A DNA stretch of 64,000 bases from Micromonospora humi (GCF_900090105.1 NZ_FMDM01000022.1:1-64000), one strand, 5' to 3'; positions 7,734-17,132 are shown, numbered from the stretch's first letter. Numbers and translations are program-made. Notes: generated from the letters alone by a model not told the origin.

Positions 7734-8207
7734 TCAGTCCTCCGCGGACTGGCGGCTCCCGGGCACCACCGGCAGCGGCCACACCCCGGTCCGCGGGCCG
7801 GCCGGCACCTCGACCTGGTGGTCCGACCAGACGTACGTCTCGGGCAGCAGGTCGGCCACCGACACCGCGCGCAGCCCGTCCGGCGGCCCGACGATCACCC
7901 GGATCGACGGGAAGTAGTCGAGCAGCACCTGCCGGCAGCGCCCGCAGGGCGGGAGGACACCGCGACCCCGGTCGCCCACCGCGACGATCGCCTCCAACTC
8001 GCCGGCGCCCTGCGTGGCGGCCGCGCCGAGCGCCACCACCTCGGCACACGGGCCACCGGTGAAGTGGTAGACGTTCACCCCGCTGAACACCCGGCCGTCG
8101 GTGCTGCGCACGGCCGCGGCCACGGTGTGGTTCTCACTGCGGCAGCGGAGCTTGGCGACGGCGGTGGCGGCCTGCACGAGCGCCCGGTCGGTGTCCCGCA
8201 TGATCAT
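7734..8207 (-). CDS. Cytidine deaminase-family protein (blasticidin-S-deaminase-like)
   Basis: This 157-residue zinc deaminase has Cys54-Ala-Glu56 (GGPCAEVVAL) as the zinc ligand and catalytic Glu, and Cys88/Cys91 in PPCGRC as the other ligands. The set Cys-Ala-Glu plus PCxxC is that of tetrameric cytidine and blasticidin S deaminases, and the HFTGGPCAE context is nearer the latter. It would deaminate a cytosine nucleoside for salvage or detoxification. The ATG at 8207 is chosen because GAGG lies 6 bases upstream; a second ATG at 8201 is possible. It is divergent from hrpA. Confidence 0.85.
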   Translation of the reverse strand: MIMRDTDRALVQAATAVAKLRCRSENHTVAAAVRSTDGRVFSGVNVYHFTGGPCAEVVALGAAATQGAGELEAIVAVGDRGRGVLPPCGRCRQVLLDYFPSIRVIVGPPDGLRAVSVADLLPETYVWSDHQVEVPAGPRTGVWPLPVVPGSRQSAED

Positions 8208-8333
8208 CCCCGTCCTCGTCGACCTCGTCGGCGGCAACTTTATCCGGGCCGGACGCTCCGGCCGGGGAGGGCACGCCAACGGTCGGTAACCCGGGGGCGG
8301 TCCGCCGCGCGGCTGCCTATCCTTGGCGACGAC

Positions 8334-11300
8334 ATGCAGAATCCAGCCGCACCCGCCGCACCCGCCGCACCCGAGAACGTCCGCGACCTGCACCGCCGCC
8401 TCGACGCCCTGATGTTCCGCGACCAGCGCCGCCTGCAGCGGCGGCTCGACGGCGTGCGGAGGCTGCGGGACCCGCAACGGCGGGACGCGGCGCTGGCCGA
8501 GATCGCGACCGACGTGGCTCGCGCCGAGGCGCGTTTGGCGGCCCGGCGGGCCGCGGTGCCGACCGTCACCTATCCGGCGCAGCTGCCGGTCAGCGAGCGC
8601 AAGGACGACATCGCCGCCGCGATCCGCGACCACCAGGTGGTGATCGTGGCCGGCGAGACCGGCTCCGGCAAGACCACCCAGCTACCCAAGATCTGTCTGG
8701 AACTGGGCCGCGGCGTCACCGGTCTGATCGGTCACACCCAGCCCCGGCGGCTCGCCGCCCGCACGGTCGCCGACCGGATCGCCGAGGAACTCGGCACCGA
8801 GCTGGGCGGCGTGGTCGGCTACAAGGTGCGCTTCAGCGACCAGGTGGGCGACACCAGCCTGGTCAAGCTGATGACCGACGGCATCCTGCTGGCCGAGCTG
8901 CAGACCGACCGGATGCTGCGGCAGTACGACACGTTGATCATCGACGAGGCGCACGAGCGCAGCCTCAACATCGACTTCATCCTCGGCTACCTGCGACAGC
9001 TGCTCCCCCGACGGCCCGACCTCAAGGTGGTCATCACCTCGGCGACCATCGAGACCGACCGGTTCGCGAAGCACTTCGCCGACGCCGAGGGCAACCCGGC
9101 CCCGGTGGTCGAGGTCTCCGGCCGCACCTACCCGGTGGAGGTCCGCTACCGGCCGTTGGTCGAGGTCACCGAGGGCGAGGCGGAGGACGAGACCGACGAG
9201 GAGAACGTCCGGGACCAGATCCAGGCGATCGGCGACGCGGTCGAGGAACTGGCCGCCGAGGGCCCCGGCGACATCCTGGTCTTCCTCAGCGGCGAGCGGG
9301 AGATCCGGGACACCGCCGACGCGCTCGGCAAGCTGGTGCAGAACAAACGGTCCCTGCTCGGCACCGAGATCCTGCCGCTCTACGCCCGGCTCTCCAGCGC
9401 CGAGCAGCACCGGGTCTTCGCCGCGCACAGCAACCGCCGGGTGGTGCTCGCCACCAACGTCGCGGAGACCTCGCTGACCGTGCCCGGCATCAAGTACGTG
9501 GTGGACCCGGGCACCGCCCGGATCTCCCGCTACTCCAGCCGGCTCAAGGTGCAGCGGCTGCCGATCGAGCCGGTCTCGCAGGCCAGCGCCAACCAGCGCA
9601 AGGGCCGCTGCGGACGCACCTCGGACGGCATCTGCGTCCGGCTCTACGACGAGGCGGACTTCGACTCGCGGCCGGAGTTCACCGACCCGGAGATCCTGCG
9701 CACCAACCTGGCCTCGGTCATCCTCCAGATGACCTCGATCGGGCTCGGTGACGTCGCCGCGTTCCCGTTCATCGACCCGCCGGACCGGCGCAACGTCACC
9801 GACGGCGTCAACCTGCTGCACGAACTGGGCGCGCTGGACCCGGCCGAGGCCGACCCGGCGAAGCGGCTCACCGCGCTGGGCCGGCGGCTGGCCCAGCTCC
9901 CGGTCGACCCCCGGCTGGCCCGGATGGTGCTCGAAGGTGAGCGCAACGGCTGCGCCACCGAGGTGGTGGTGATCGCCGCCGCGCTCTCCATCCAGGACCC
10001 GCGCGAACGCCCGGCCGACAGGCAGGCGCAGGCCGACCAGGCGCACGCCCGGTTCGCCGACAAGGAGTCGGACTTCGTCGCGTTCCTCAATCTCTGGCGC
10101 TACCTGCGGGAGAAGCAGCGCGAGCTGTCGTCCAGCGCGTTCCGGCGGCTGTGCAGGGCCGAACACCTCAACTACCTCCGGGTACGCGAGTGGCAGGACA
10201 TCGTCAGCCAGCTCCGGCAGGTGTTGCGAGCCGGCGAGAAGGGCGAGGGCCGGCGCGGCGCCGGCGCCGACCTGCCGGAGGAGATCGACACCCCGAAGGT
10301 GCACCAGTCACTGCTGCCCGGCCTGCTGTCGCACCTCGGCCTCAAGGACGCGCAGAAACACGAGTACCTGGGCGCCCGGGGCGCCAAGTTCGTGATCTTC
10401 CCCGGCTCGGCGCTGTTCCGGAAGCCGCCGCGCTGGGTGATGGCCGCCGAGCTGGTGGAGACGTCCCGGCTGTTCGGCCGGGTCGCCGGGCGGGTCGAGC
10501 CGGAGTGGGTCGAGCCGCTGGCCCAGCACCTGGTCAAGCGCAGCTACAGCGAGCCGCACTGGGAGAAGAAGCAGGCCGCGGTGATGGCCTTCGAGAAGGT
10601 GACGCTCTACGGCATCCCGCTGGTCACGTCCCGCAAGGTCAACTTCGGGCGGATCGACCCGGCGCTGAGCCGGGAGCTCTTCGTCAGGCACGCCCTGGTG
10701 GAGGGCGACTGGCAGACCCACCACCAGTTCTGGCGCGACAACCAGAAGCTCCTGACCGAGGTCGAGGAGCTGGAGAACCGCGTCCGGCGGCGCGACATCC
10801 TGGTCGACGACGAGACCATCTTCGCCTTCTACGACCAGCGGATCCCCGCCGACGTGGTCTCCGGCCGGCACTTCGACACCTGGTGGAAGAAGACCCGCCG
10901 GGAGCAGCCGGACCTGCTCACCTTCACCCGCGAGCTGCTGGTCAACGCCGGCCGCGGCGGCGTGACCGAGGAGGACTACCCGGACGAGTGGCGGGCCGAC
11001 GGCGTCACGCTCCCGCTGACCTACACGTTCGACCCCACCGCGCCCACCGACGGCGTCACCGTGGACATCCCGCTGCCACTGCTCAACCAGGTGCCGGCGG
11101 AGAGCTTCGACTGGCAGGTGCCGGGGCTGCGCGAGGAGTTGGTCATCGCGCTGATCCGGTCGCTGCCCAAACCGGTCCGGCGCAACTTCGTCCCGGTGCC
11201 CGACTACGCCCGCGCGGCGCTGGCCGCGATCACGCCGGGCGAGGAGCCGCTGCTGGCCGCGCTGACCCGGCAGCTGCGCCGGATGACAGGCGTGACCGTG

Positions 11301-12338
11301 CCGCCGGACGCGTGGGAGCCGGGCAAGCTGCCGCCGCACCTGCGGGTCACCTTCCGGGTCCTCGGCGACGACGACAAGCCGGTCGCCGAGGGCAAGGACC
11401 TGCCGGCGCTGCAACGCGAGCTGCGCCAGGAGGTACGCCAGGTCGTCGCCGCCGCCGCGCCGGACGTGGCCCGCAGCGGGCTGACCGGATGGTCGATCGG
11501 CACACTGCCGCGCACCATCGAGCAGGTCCGGGCCGGTTTCGCGGTGACCGCCCACCCGGCGCTGGTGGACGAGGGCGCCACCGTCGGGGTGAAGGTGTTC
11601 GACTCCGCCGGGGAGCAGGAGGCCGCACACTGGGCGGGCACCCGCCGGCTGCTCCGGCTGACCCTGCCGTCACCGGCGAAGTTCCTCCAGGGCCGGCTGA
11701 GCAACGAGGCGAAGCTGGCGTTGTCGCGCAACCCGCACGGCGGGGTGCCGGCGCTGATCGAGGACGCCACCGGCGCCGCCATCGACAAACTGATGGCGGA
11801 CGCGGGCGGCCCGGCCTGGGACGCCGACGGTTTCGCGGCACTGCGCGAGCGGGTCCGCGCCGACCTGGTCGACACCGTGGTCGAGGTGATGGGCCGGGTC
11901 CGGCAGGTGCTGGCCGCCGCGTACGCGGTGGAGCAGCGACTCGGCGCGACCCGCGACCTGGCCGTGGTGGCCGCCCTGGCCGACGTCCGGGCCCAGCTCG
12001 GTGGCCTCGTGCACGCCGGCTTCGTCACCGAGGCCGGCTACGCCCGCCTGCCCGACCTGCTGCGCTACCTGACCGCGATCGAGCGCCGGCTGGACCGGCT
12101 GCCCGGCAACCCGCAGCGCGACAAGTCCCAGCAGGACCGGATCGCCGTGGTGCAGAAGGAATACCAGGACATGCTGGCCGCGCTGCCCCCGGCCCGGCGC
12201 GCGTCGCCGGCGGCCCGACAGATCCGCTGGATGATCGAGGAGCTGCGGGTGAACGTCTTCGCCCAGGCCCTCGGCACCCCCTACCCGGTCTCCGAACAGC
12301 GCATCTACCGAGCCATGGACGATGCCGAGGGCCGCTGA
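8334..12338 (+). CDS. hrpA: ATP-dependent RNA helicase HrpA (DEAH family)
   Basis: This 1334-residue DEAH/RHA helicase has Walker A at 107-114 (GETGSGKT), DEAH at 204-207 and SAT in VITSATIE. Downstream are ETSLTVPGIKYVVDPG and QRKGRCGR (motif VI), then the HA2 and OB-fold regions and the long C-terminal DUF3418 domain typical of bacterial HrpA. The length matches the family (about 1300). It would unwind RNA and help resolve stalled ribosomes or process mRNA in the cytoplasm. The frame is open far upstream, but the ATG at 8334 starts the recognisable N-terminal helical region. Confidence 0.95.
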   Translation: MQNPAAPAAPAAPENVRDLHRRLDALMFRDQRRLQRRLDGVRRLRDPQRRDAALAEIATDVARAEARLAARRAAVPTVTYPAQLPVSERKDDIAAAIRDHQVVIVAGETGSGKTTQLPKICLELGRGVTGLIGHTQPRRLAARTVADRIAEELGTELGGVVGYKVRFSDQVGDTSLVKLMTDGILLAELQTDRMLRQYDTLIIDEAHERSLNIDFILGYLRQLLPRRPDLKVVITSATIETDRFAKHFADAEGNPAPVVEVSGRTYPVEVRYRPLVEVTEGEAEDETDEENVRDQIQAIGDAVEELAAEGPGDILVFLSGEREIRDTADALGKLVQNKRSLLGTEILPLYARLSSAEQHRVFAAHSNRRVVLATNVAETSLTVPGIKYVVDPGTARISRYSSRLKVQRLPIEPVSQASANQRKGRCGRTSDGICVRLYDEADFDSRPEFTDPEILRTNLASVILQMTSIGLGDVAAFPFIDPPDRRNVTDGVNLLHELGALDPAEADPAKRLTALGRRLAQLPVDPRLARMVLEGERNGCATEVVVIAAALSIQDPRERPADRQAQADQAHARFADKESDFVAFLNLWRYLREKQRELSSSAFRRLCRAEHLNYLRVREWQDIVSQLRQVLRAGEKGEGRRGAGADLPEEIDTPKVHQSLLPGLLSHLGLKDAQKHEYLGARGAKFVIFPGSALFRKPPRWVMAAELVETSRLFGRVAGRVEPEWVEPLAQHLVKRSYSEPHWEKKQAAVMAFEKVTLYGIPLVTSRKVNFGRIDPALSRELFVRHALVEGDWQTHHQFWRDNQKLLTEVEELENRVRRRDILVDDETIFAFYDQRIPADVVSGRHFDTWWKKTRREQPDLLTFTRELLVNAGRGGVTEEDYPDEWRADGVTLPLTYTFDPTAPTDGVTVDIPLPLLNQVPAESFDWQVPGLREELVIALIRSLPKPVRRNFVPVPDYARAALAAITPGEEPLLAALTRQLRRMTGVTVPPDAWEPGKLPPHLRVTFRVLGDDDKPVAEGKDLPALQRELRQEVRQVVAAAAPDVARSGLTGWSIGTLPRTIEQVRAGFAVTAHPALVDEGATVGVKVFDSAGEQEAAHWAGTRRLLRLTLPSPAKFLQGRLSNEAKLALSRNPHGGVPALIEDATGAAIDKLMADAGGPAWDADGFAALRERVRADLVDTVVEVMGRVRQVLAAAYAVEQRLGATRDLAVVAALADVRAQLGGLVHAGFVTEAGYARLPDLLRYLTAIERRLDRLPGNPQRDKSQQDRIAVVQKEYQDMLAALPPARRASPAARQIRWMIEELRVNVFAQALGTPYPVSEQRIYRAMDDAEGR

Positions 12339-12359
12339 CCGGGTCGTCCGGCGACGCTG

Positions 12360-12851
12360 TCAGGCGGTCACCCGGGTGATGAAGGCGGTGAGGTGCGACA
12401 CGGTGCGGTCGATCTTCTCGTCCAGGGTCAGGGACTCGGGGAGGCGCGCGCCGGGGCCGGCGTCCTTGCGGCCCCGCACGTAGAGGGAGCAGGCGAGGTC
12501 GTCGCAGAGGTAGATGCCGACCGAGTTGCCCTGCTGCCCGGCCTTGCCCGCCTTGCGCGCGACCATCAGGCTGACGCCGCCGGCCGGGTTGGTCAGGCAC
12601 ACCGAGCACATGTTGCGGCGTTGCTGACCGGGCCCGGGGCTGGGGCGGCGTAGCGCGAGGCCGGTCGGGCGGCCGCTGAGGACGGCGACGAGGTAGGCGC
12701 GGTCGGGCGCCTGCGGATCTCGCCAGCCGAGGTAGTCGAGGTCGTCCCAGGGGCGGGCAGCGAGGTCGCGCGGGACGTGCATGCGCTTCGCCTCGCCCTT
12801 GGTGCAGTTCACGAACGCGGCACGGATCTCGGGTTCGGTCAACGGGGTCAT
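12360..12851 (-). CDS. FBP domain protein (FusB-like, EF-G binding)
   Basis: This 163-residue protein has an N-terminal alpha-helical half (TEPEIRAAFVNCTKGEAKRM) and a C-terminal treble-clef zinc finger. Its ligands are Cys82, Cys85 (MCSVC), Cys116 and Cys121 (LCDDLACSLYVRGRK). This is the architecture of FBP_C proteins such as FusB/FusC and the elongation-factor-G-binding proteins, which release EF-G from the ribosome. The start is the ATG at 12851; the frame runs on upstream but through the operator. It is divergent from a TetR-family gene 67 bases away. Confidence 0.85.
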   Translation of the reverse strand: MTPLTEPEIRAAFVNCTKGEAKRMHVPRDLAARPWDDLDYLGWRDPQAPDRAYLVAVLSGRPTGLALRRPSPGPGQQRRNMCSVCLTNPAGGVSLMVARKAGKAGQQGNSVGIYLCDDLACSLYVRGRKDAGPGARLPESLTLDEKIDRTVSHLTAFITRVTA

Positions 12852-12865
12852 GATGCCGAGGGTAA

Positions 12866-12888
12866 TTTTCCTAAAGGTATTAGGCAAA
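12866..12888. promoter_or_regulatory. TetR-type operator between FBP and TetR genes
   Basis: The inverted repeat CCTAA-AGGTA-TTAGG (12870-12884) extends to TTTTCCTAA/TTAGGCAAA, matching at 8 of 9 paired positions. It lies in the 67-base gap between the divergent FBP-domain and TetR genes, where a TetR protein would repress both. Confidence 0.65.
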
Positions 12889-12918
12889 GGCATAATGGGG
12901 TTTGGTGAGAGGAGACTC

Positions 12919-13497
12919 ATGGCCCGTGCGGGACTCAACCGGGAACGCCTGATCCAGGCCGGGGCGGAGCTGGCCGACGAGGTCGGCTTCGACCAGGTGA
13001 CGGTCTCGGCGCTGGCCAGGCGGTTCGGCGTCACGGTCGCCAGCCTCTACTCCCACGTGCGCAACTCCCAGGATCTGCGGACCGGGATCGCGCTGCTCGC
13101 GCTCGGCGAACTCGCCGACCGGGCCGCCGACGCGCTCGCCGGACGGGCCGGCAAGGAGGCGTTGACCGCCTTCGCCAACGTCTACCGCGACTACGCCCAC
13201 CGGCACCCGGGCCGCTGGACCGCCGCCCAGCTGCGGCTCGATCCGCGGACCGCCGCCGGCAGCGCCGGCTTCCGACACTCGGCGATGATGCGGGCGATCC
13301 TGCGCGGCTACCACCTGCCCGAGCCGGACCAGACGCACGCCGTCCGCCTGCTCGGCAGCGTCTTCCAGGGTTTCGTCGGTCTGGAGCTGGGAGGCGGCTT
13401 CGACCACAGCCCGCCGGCGCCGCCGGAGAGCTGGGAGCGGGTCCTGGACGCCGTCGACGCCCTGCTGCGCAACTGGCCCACGGCCGGCGCGGCCTAG
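12919..13497 (+). CDS. TetR-family regulator with WHG-type C-terminal domain
   Basis: This 192-residue protein has a TetR helix-turn-helix near residues 28-48 (TVSALARRFGVTVASLYSHV). Its C-terminal domain resembles the TetR_C_33/WHG family (HPGRWTAAQLRL, LGSVFQGFVGLELGGGF). GAGAGGAG precedes the ATG at 12919. It probably represses itself and the divergent FBP gene through the 12866-12888 operator. Its stop overlaps the stop of the convergent LysR gene inside one CTAG tetranucleotide. Confidence 0.9.
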   Translation: MARAGLNRERLIQAGAELADEVGFDQVTVSALARRFGVTVASLYSHVRNSQDLRTGIALLALGELADRAADALAGRAGKEALTAFANVYRDYAHRHPGRWTAAQLRLDPRTAAGSAGFRHSAMMRAILRGYHLPEPDQTHAVRLLGSVFQGFVGLELGGGFDHSPPAPPESWERVLDAVDALLRNWPTAGAA

Positions 13498-14426
13498 GCC
13501 AGCGGCTCCACGCCGGCCGGGAGCTGGTCGGCGGCGGTGGCGTCGTGCACGTACTCCAGGAGGATGCGGCGTAGCTCCCGGCCGGCGTGGGTGGGGACCA
13601 CGTCCCGGCGGCGGGCCACCGCGATGGTCCGGCGCACGCCGGGCGGGACCAGGCGGGTGACCCGGATGCCCGGGCGGCGAGCCACCACGATGCCGGGCAC
13701 CAGCGCGACGCCGAGACCGGCCTCGACGAAGCTGAGCACGGCGTCCATCTCCCCGCCGTCCACCGACAGGCTCGGCTCGAAGCCGGCCGCCCGGCACGCC
13801 TGGAGGGTGGCGTCGCGCAGGTCGTAGCCCTCCCGGAACATCACCAGCGGCTGGTCGCGCAGGTCGGTGATGCGCAGCTCGCCGGCGGCGGAGGCACCCG
13901 GCAGCGGCTCCACCGAGGCGACCACCAGGCTCTCGCGCAGGATCGGGTCGACGCGCAGCCCGGGGTCGGCGCCCCCGGACGGCATGATGACCAGCGCCAG
14001 GTCGAGGTCGCCGCGCAGCAGGTCGCGGACCAGGTCCTGGGAGCCGCCCTCCTCGACCCGAAGGTCGACGGTCGGGTGCGCGTCGCGGAACCGGCGCAGG
14101 ACCGGAGGTGCGAGCGAGGTGGCCAGGCTGGGCGTGGCCCCGAGCCGGACCCGCCCACGGCGCAGCCCGACCAGCTCCTGCACCTCGCGGGTCGCGGTGT
14201 CCACGTCGGCGAGGATCCGTTTGGCCAGCGGCAGCAGCACCTCGCCGGCCGCGGTGAGTGCGATGTTGCCCCTTACCCGCTCGAAGAGCGGGGCCCCGAG
14301 GTCGGCCTCCAGCGCGTGAATTTGCTTACTCAACGAGGGCTGGGTTATGCCGACGACATCGGCCGCCTGGGTGAAATGTCGTACTTCTGCGACCGCGACG
14401 AAGTACCGGAGCTGATGGAGCTGCAT
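13494..14426 (-). CDS. LysR-family regulator, divergent from sdh operon
   Basis: This 310-residue LysR protein has an N-terminal winged helix (MQLHQLRYFVAVAEVRHFTQ, QPSLSKQIHALE) and a C-terminal periplasmic-binding-like effector domain (RGRVRLGATPSLATSLAPPV). It is transcribed away from sdhC across a short region holding a dyad at 14431-14445. This arrangement is common beside succinate dehydrogenase in actinomycetes, so sdh control is the likely job. The effector is unknown. Confidence 0.92.
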   Translation of the reverse strand: MQLHQLRYFVAVAEVRHFTQAADVVGITQPSLSKQIHALEADLGAPLFERVRGNIALTAAGEVLLPLAKRILADVDTATREVQELVGLRRGRVRLGATPSLATSLAPPVLRRFRDAHPTVDLRVEEGGSQDLVRDLLRGDLDLALVIMPSGGADPGLRVDPILRESLVVASVEPLPGASAAGELRITDLRDQPLVMFREGYDLRDATLQACRAAGFEPSLSVDGGEMDAVLSFVEAGLGVALVPGIVVARRPGIRVTRLVPPGVRRTIAVARRRDVVPTHAGRELRRILLEYVHDATAADQLPAGVEPLA

Positions 14427-14430
14427 CTCT

Positions 14431-14445
14431 ATAGCCTACGGCTAT
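14431..14445. promoter_or_regulatory. LysR-type binding dyad
   Basis: A perfect inverted repeat, ATAGCC-TAC-GGCTAT, begins 5 bases upstream of the LysR start. Its T/A-flanked dyad form and its place between divergent lysR and sdhC genes fit a LysR recognition site. Confidence 0.65.
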
Positions 14446-14503
14446 CAAGACTGTGATTTCGATGCATTGGACGCCTGATCGAAGTGCTCCTAGCGTCGGT
14501 CAT

Positions 14504-15193
14504 GTGGTAATCACGAAAACTCGGTCGCCCATCCGCTCCAACGTCGGCCTCAAGGCCGTCATGGCGGTGACGGGCATCCTCCTGGTGCTGTTCCTGATCG
14601 TGCACATGCTCGGGAACCTGAAGATCTTCACGGGCGAGACCTCGTTCGACCATTACGCGCACTGGCTCCGGGACCTCGGCACGCCACTGCTGCCGACCAC
14701 CTGGTACCTGTGGATCCAGCGAGCCGTGCTCACCGTGGCGGTGCTGGCCCACATCGGCGCGGCCACCGTGCTGGCCGTGCGCGCCCGGGCCGCCCGCCCG
14801 GTGGCGTACGCGCACCGCCGGAAGATCCACGTGAACTACGCGGCCCGCACCATGCGCTGGGGTGGTGTGATCATCCTGCTGTTCGTGATCTACCACATCC
14901 TGGACCTGACCACCGGTCACCTCAACCCGCAGGGCGACGCGGCCAACCCGTACGGCAACGTGGTCGCCGACTTCGCCCCGGAGCGCTGGTACGTCACCCT
15001 CTTCTACACGCTCGCCATCGTGACCCTCGGCTTCCACCTGCGGCACGGCGCCTTCAGCGCGTTCCGCAGCCTCGGCCAGCAGACGCCGAAGGGTGAGCGC
15101 CGGGCCCGCGCCGCCGCGCTCGTCTTCGCCGTCGTGCTCTGCGCCGGCTACCTGGTGGTCCCGTTCGCCGTACTCACCGGATTGGTGGCCTGA
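14504..15193 (+). CDS. sdhC: Succinate dehydrogenase cytochrome b subunit
   Basis: This membrane anchor of about 229 residues has five hydrophobic segments and His residues placed for heme b (LIVHMLGNLKIF, FVIYHILDLTTGH, GFHLRHGAF). This is the single-subunit SdhC (type B-like) found in actinobacteria. It anchors SdhAB and passes electrons to menaquinone. The GTG at 14504 fits the start of family members. There is no good ribosome site, and upstream in-frame GTG (14453) and ATG (14462) codons are alternatives; a leaderless transcript is possible. Confidence 0.92.
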   Translation: MVITKTRSPIRSNVGLKAVMAVTGILLVLFLIVHMLGNLKIFTGETSFDHYAHWLRDLGTPLLPTTWYLWIQRAVLTVAVLAHIGAATVLAVRARAARPVAYAHRRKIHVNYAARTMRWGGVIILLFVIYHILDLTTGHLNPQGDAANPYGNVVADFAPERWYVTLFYTLAIVTLGFHLRHGAFSAFRSLGQQTPKGERRARAAALVFAVVLCAGYLVVPFAVLTGLVA

Positions 15194-15194
15194 C

Positions 15195-17132
15195 ATGGAT
15201 CTGTACACCGAGGGCAACCCGATCGCCGACACCAGGGCCCCGGACGGCCCCGTCGAGACCCGATGGGACCGCCACCGCTTCGACATGAAGCTGGTCAACC
15301 CGGCCAACCGCCGGAAGCTGACGGTGATCGTGGTCGGCACCGGCCTGGCCGGCGGCTCCGCCGCGGCGACGCTGGGCGAGCAGGGCTACCACGTGAAGTC
15401 CTACTGCTACCAGGACAGCCCGCGCCGGGCCCACTCGATCGCCGCGCAGGGCGGCATCAACGCCGCCAAGAACTACCGCAACGACGGCGACTCGGTGCAC
15501 CGGCTCTTCTACGACACGGTCAAGGGCGGTGACTTCCGGTCCCGGGAGTCGAACGTGCACCGGCTGGCCGAGGTCTCGGTCAACATCATCGACCAGTGCG
15601 TCGCCCAGGGCGTCCCGTTCGCCCGCGAGTACGGCGGCCTGCTCGACACCCGCTCCTTCGGCGGCGCCCAGGTGCAGCGCACCTTCTACGCCCGGGGCCA
15701 GACGGGTCAGCAGCTGCTGCTCGGCGCGTACCAGGCGCTGGAGCGGCAGATCGGCCTGGGCAACGTGGAGATGAACGCCCGCCACGAGATGCTGGAACTG
15801 GTGGTCGTCGACGGCCGGGCCCGCGGCATCGTGGTCCGCGACATGGTCACCGGCGAGATCAGCACCGAGATGGCCGACGCGGTCGTGCTCGCCTCCGGCG
15901 GCTACGGCAACGTCTTCTACCTCTCCACCAACGCCAAGGGCTGCAACGTCACCGCGTCCTGGCGGGCGCACCGCAAGGGCGCGTACTTCGCCAACCCCTG
16001 CTACACCCAGATCCACCCGACCTGCATCCCGGTCTCCGGCGACCACCAGTCGAAGCTGACCCTGATGAGCGAGTCGCTGCGCAACGACGGCCGGGTGTGG
16101 GTGCCGAAGGTCAAGGGCGACGACCGCAGCCCGCGCGACATCCCCGAGGACGAGCGGGACTACTACCTGGAGCGGATCTACCCCTCCTTCGGCAACCTGG
16201 TCCCGCGCGACATCGCCTCCCGCGCCGCGAAGAACGTGTGCGACGAGGGGCGCGGCGTCGGCCCGACCGGCCTCGGCGTCTACCTGGACTTCGCCGACGC
16301 CATCGGCCGGCTCGGCCGCAAGGCCATCGAGGCCAAGTACGGCAACCTCTTCGAGATGTACGAGCGGATCACCGGCGAGGACCCGTACGAGGTGCCGATG
16401 CGCATCTACCCCGCCGTGCACTACACGATGGGTGGCCTCTGGGTCGACTACGACCTCCAGTCGACCATCCCCGGCCTGTTCGTGATCGGTGAGGCCAACT
16501 TCTCCGACCACGGCGCGAACCGGCTCGGCGCCTCGGCGCTGATGCAGGGCCTGGCCGACGGCTACTTCGTGCTGCCGAGCACGCTGGCGAACTACCTGGC
16601 CGCCAACCCGATGGAGAAGGTCGAGGCCAGCCACCCCGAGGCGGTCGCGGCGCGTACCGAGGTCGAGGAGCGGTTGCGCCGGCTGCTCGCGATCAACGGT
16701 GACCGCACGGTGGACTCGTTCCACCGGGAGCTGGGCCAGATCATGTGGGAGCACTGCGGCATGGAGCGCTCCGAGGCCGGGCTGCGCAAGGCGATCGACG
16801 AGATCCGCGCCCTGCGGGAGCAGTTCTGGCAGCGGGCCCGCGTCCCCGGTGACGGCGAAGGGCTCAACCAGTCGCTGGAGAAGGCCGGCCGGGTGGCCGA
16901 CTTCTTCGAGCTGGCCGAGCTCATGTGCATCGACGCGCTGCACCGCGAGGAGTCCTGCGGCGGCCACTTCCGGGCCGAGCACCAGACCCCGGACGGCGAG
17001 GCGGAGCGCGACGACGACCGGTTCGCCTACGTCGCCGCGTGGGAGTACGCCGCCGACGCCGGCACCCCGGTGCTGCACAAGGAAGACCTGGTTTTCGAAT
17101 ACGTCCACCCCTCGCAGCGGAGCTACAAGTGA
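15195..17132 (+). CDS. sdhA: Succinate dehydrogenase flavoprotein subunit
   Basis: This 645-residue flavoprotein has a dinucleotide-binding motif near 45-60 (VIVVGTGLAGGSAAATL) and His80 (RRAHSIAAQGG) where the covalent FAD histidine is expected. It also has the substrate-site segment HPTCIP and the catalytic-Arg region ENF-like GEANFSDHGANRLGAS. It oxidises succinate to fumarate. The start lies one base after the sdhC stop, and the gene is coupled to sdhB by GTGA. The length and the Bacteroidetes/actinobacteria-type sequence match the non-classical SdhA subgroup. Confidence 0.97.
   Translation: MDLYTEGNPIADTRAPDGPVETRWDRHRFDMKLVNPANRRKLTVIVVGTGLAGGSAAATLGEQGYHVKSYCYQDSPRRAHSIAAQGGINAAKNYRNDGDSVHRLFYDTVKGGDFRSRESNVHRLAEVSVNIIDQCVAQGVPFAREYGGLLDTRSFGGAQVQRTFYARGQTGQQLLLGAYQALERQIGLGNVEMNARHEMLELVVVDGRARGIVVRDMVTGEISTEMADAVVLASGGYGNVFYLSTNAKGCNVTASWRAHRKGAYFANPCYTQIHPTCIPVSGDHQSKLTLMSESLRNDGRVWVPKVKGDDRSPRDIPEDERDYYLERIYPSFGNLVPRDIASRAAKNVCDEGRGVGPTGLGVYLDFADAIGRLGRKAIEAKYGNLFEMYERITGEDPYEVPMRIYPAVHYTMGGLWVDYDLQSTIPGLFVIGEANFSDHGANRLGASALMQGLADGYFVLPSTLANYLAANPMEKVEASHPEAVAARTEVEERLRRLLAINGDRTVDSFHRELGQIMWEHCGMERSEAGLRKAIDEIRALREQFWQRARVPGDGEGLNQSLEKAGRVADFFELAELMCIDALHREESCGGHFRAEHQTPDGEAERDDDRFAYVAAWEYAADAGTPVLHKEDLVFEYVHPSQRSYK

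Noticed and set aside
8682..10304. A 540-codon minus-strand open frame opposite hrpA
   Set aside because: It is low-complexity antisense translation of the helicase core, with no domain and no start context.
15174..17108. A 644-codon minus-strand open frame opposite sdhA
   Set aside because: It is an antisense shadow: high GC removes stop codons, the product is Val/Arg/Gly-rich without domains, and sdhA on the plus strand is unmistakable.
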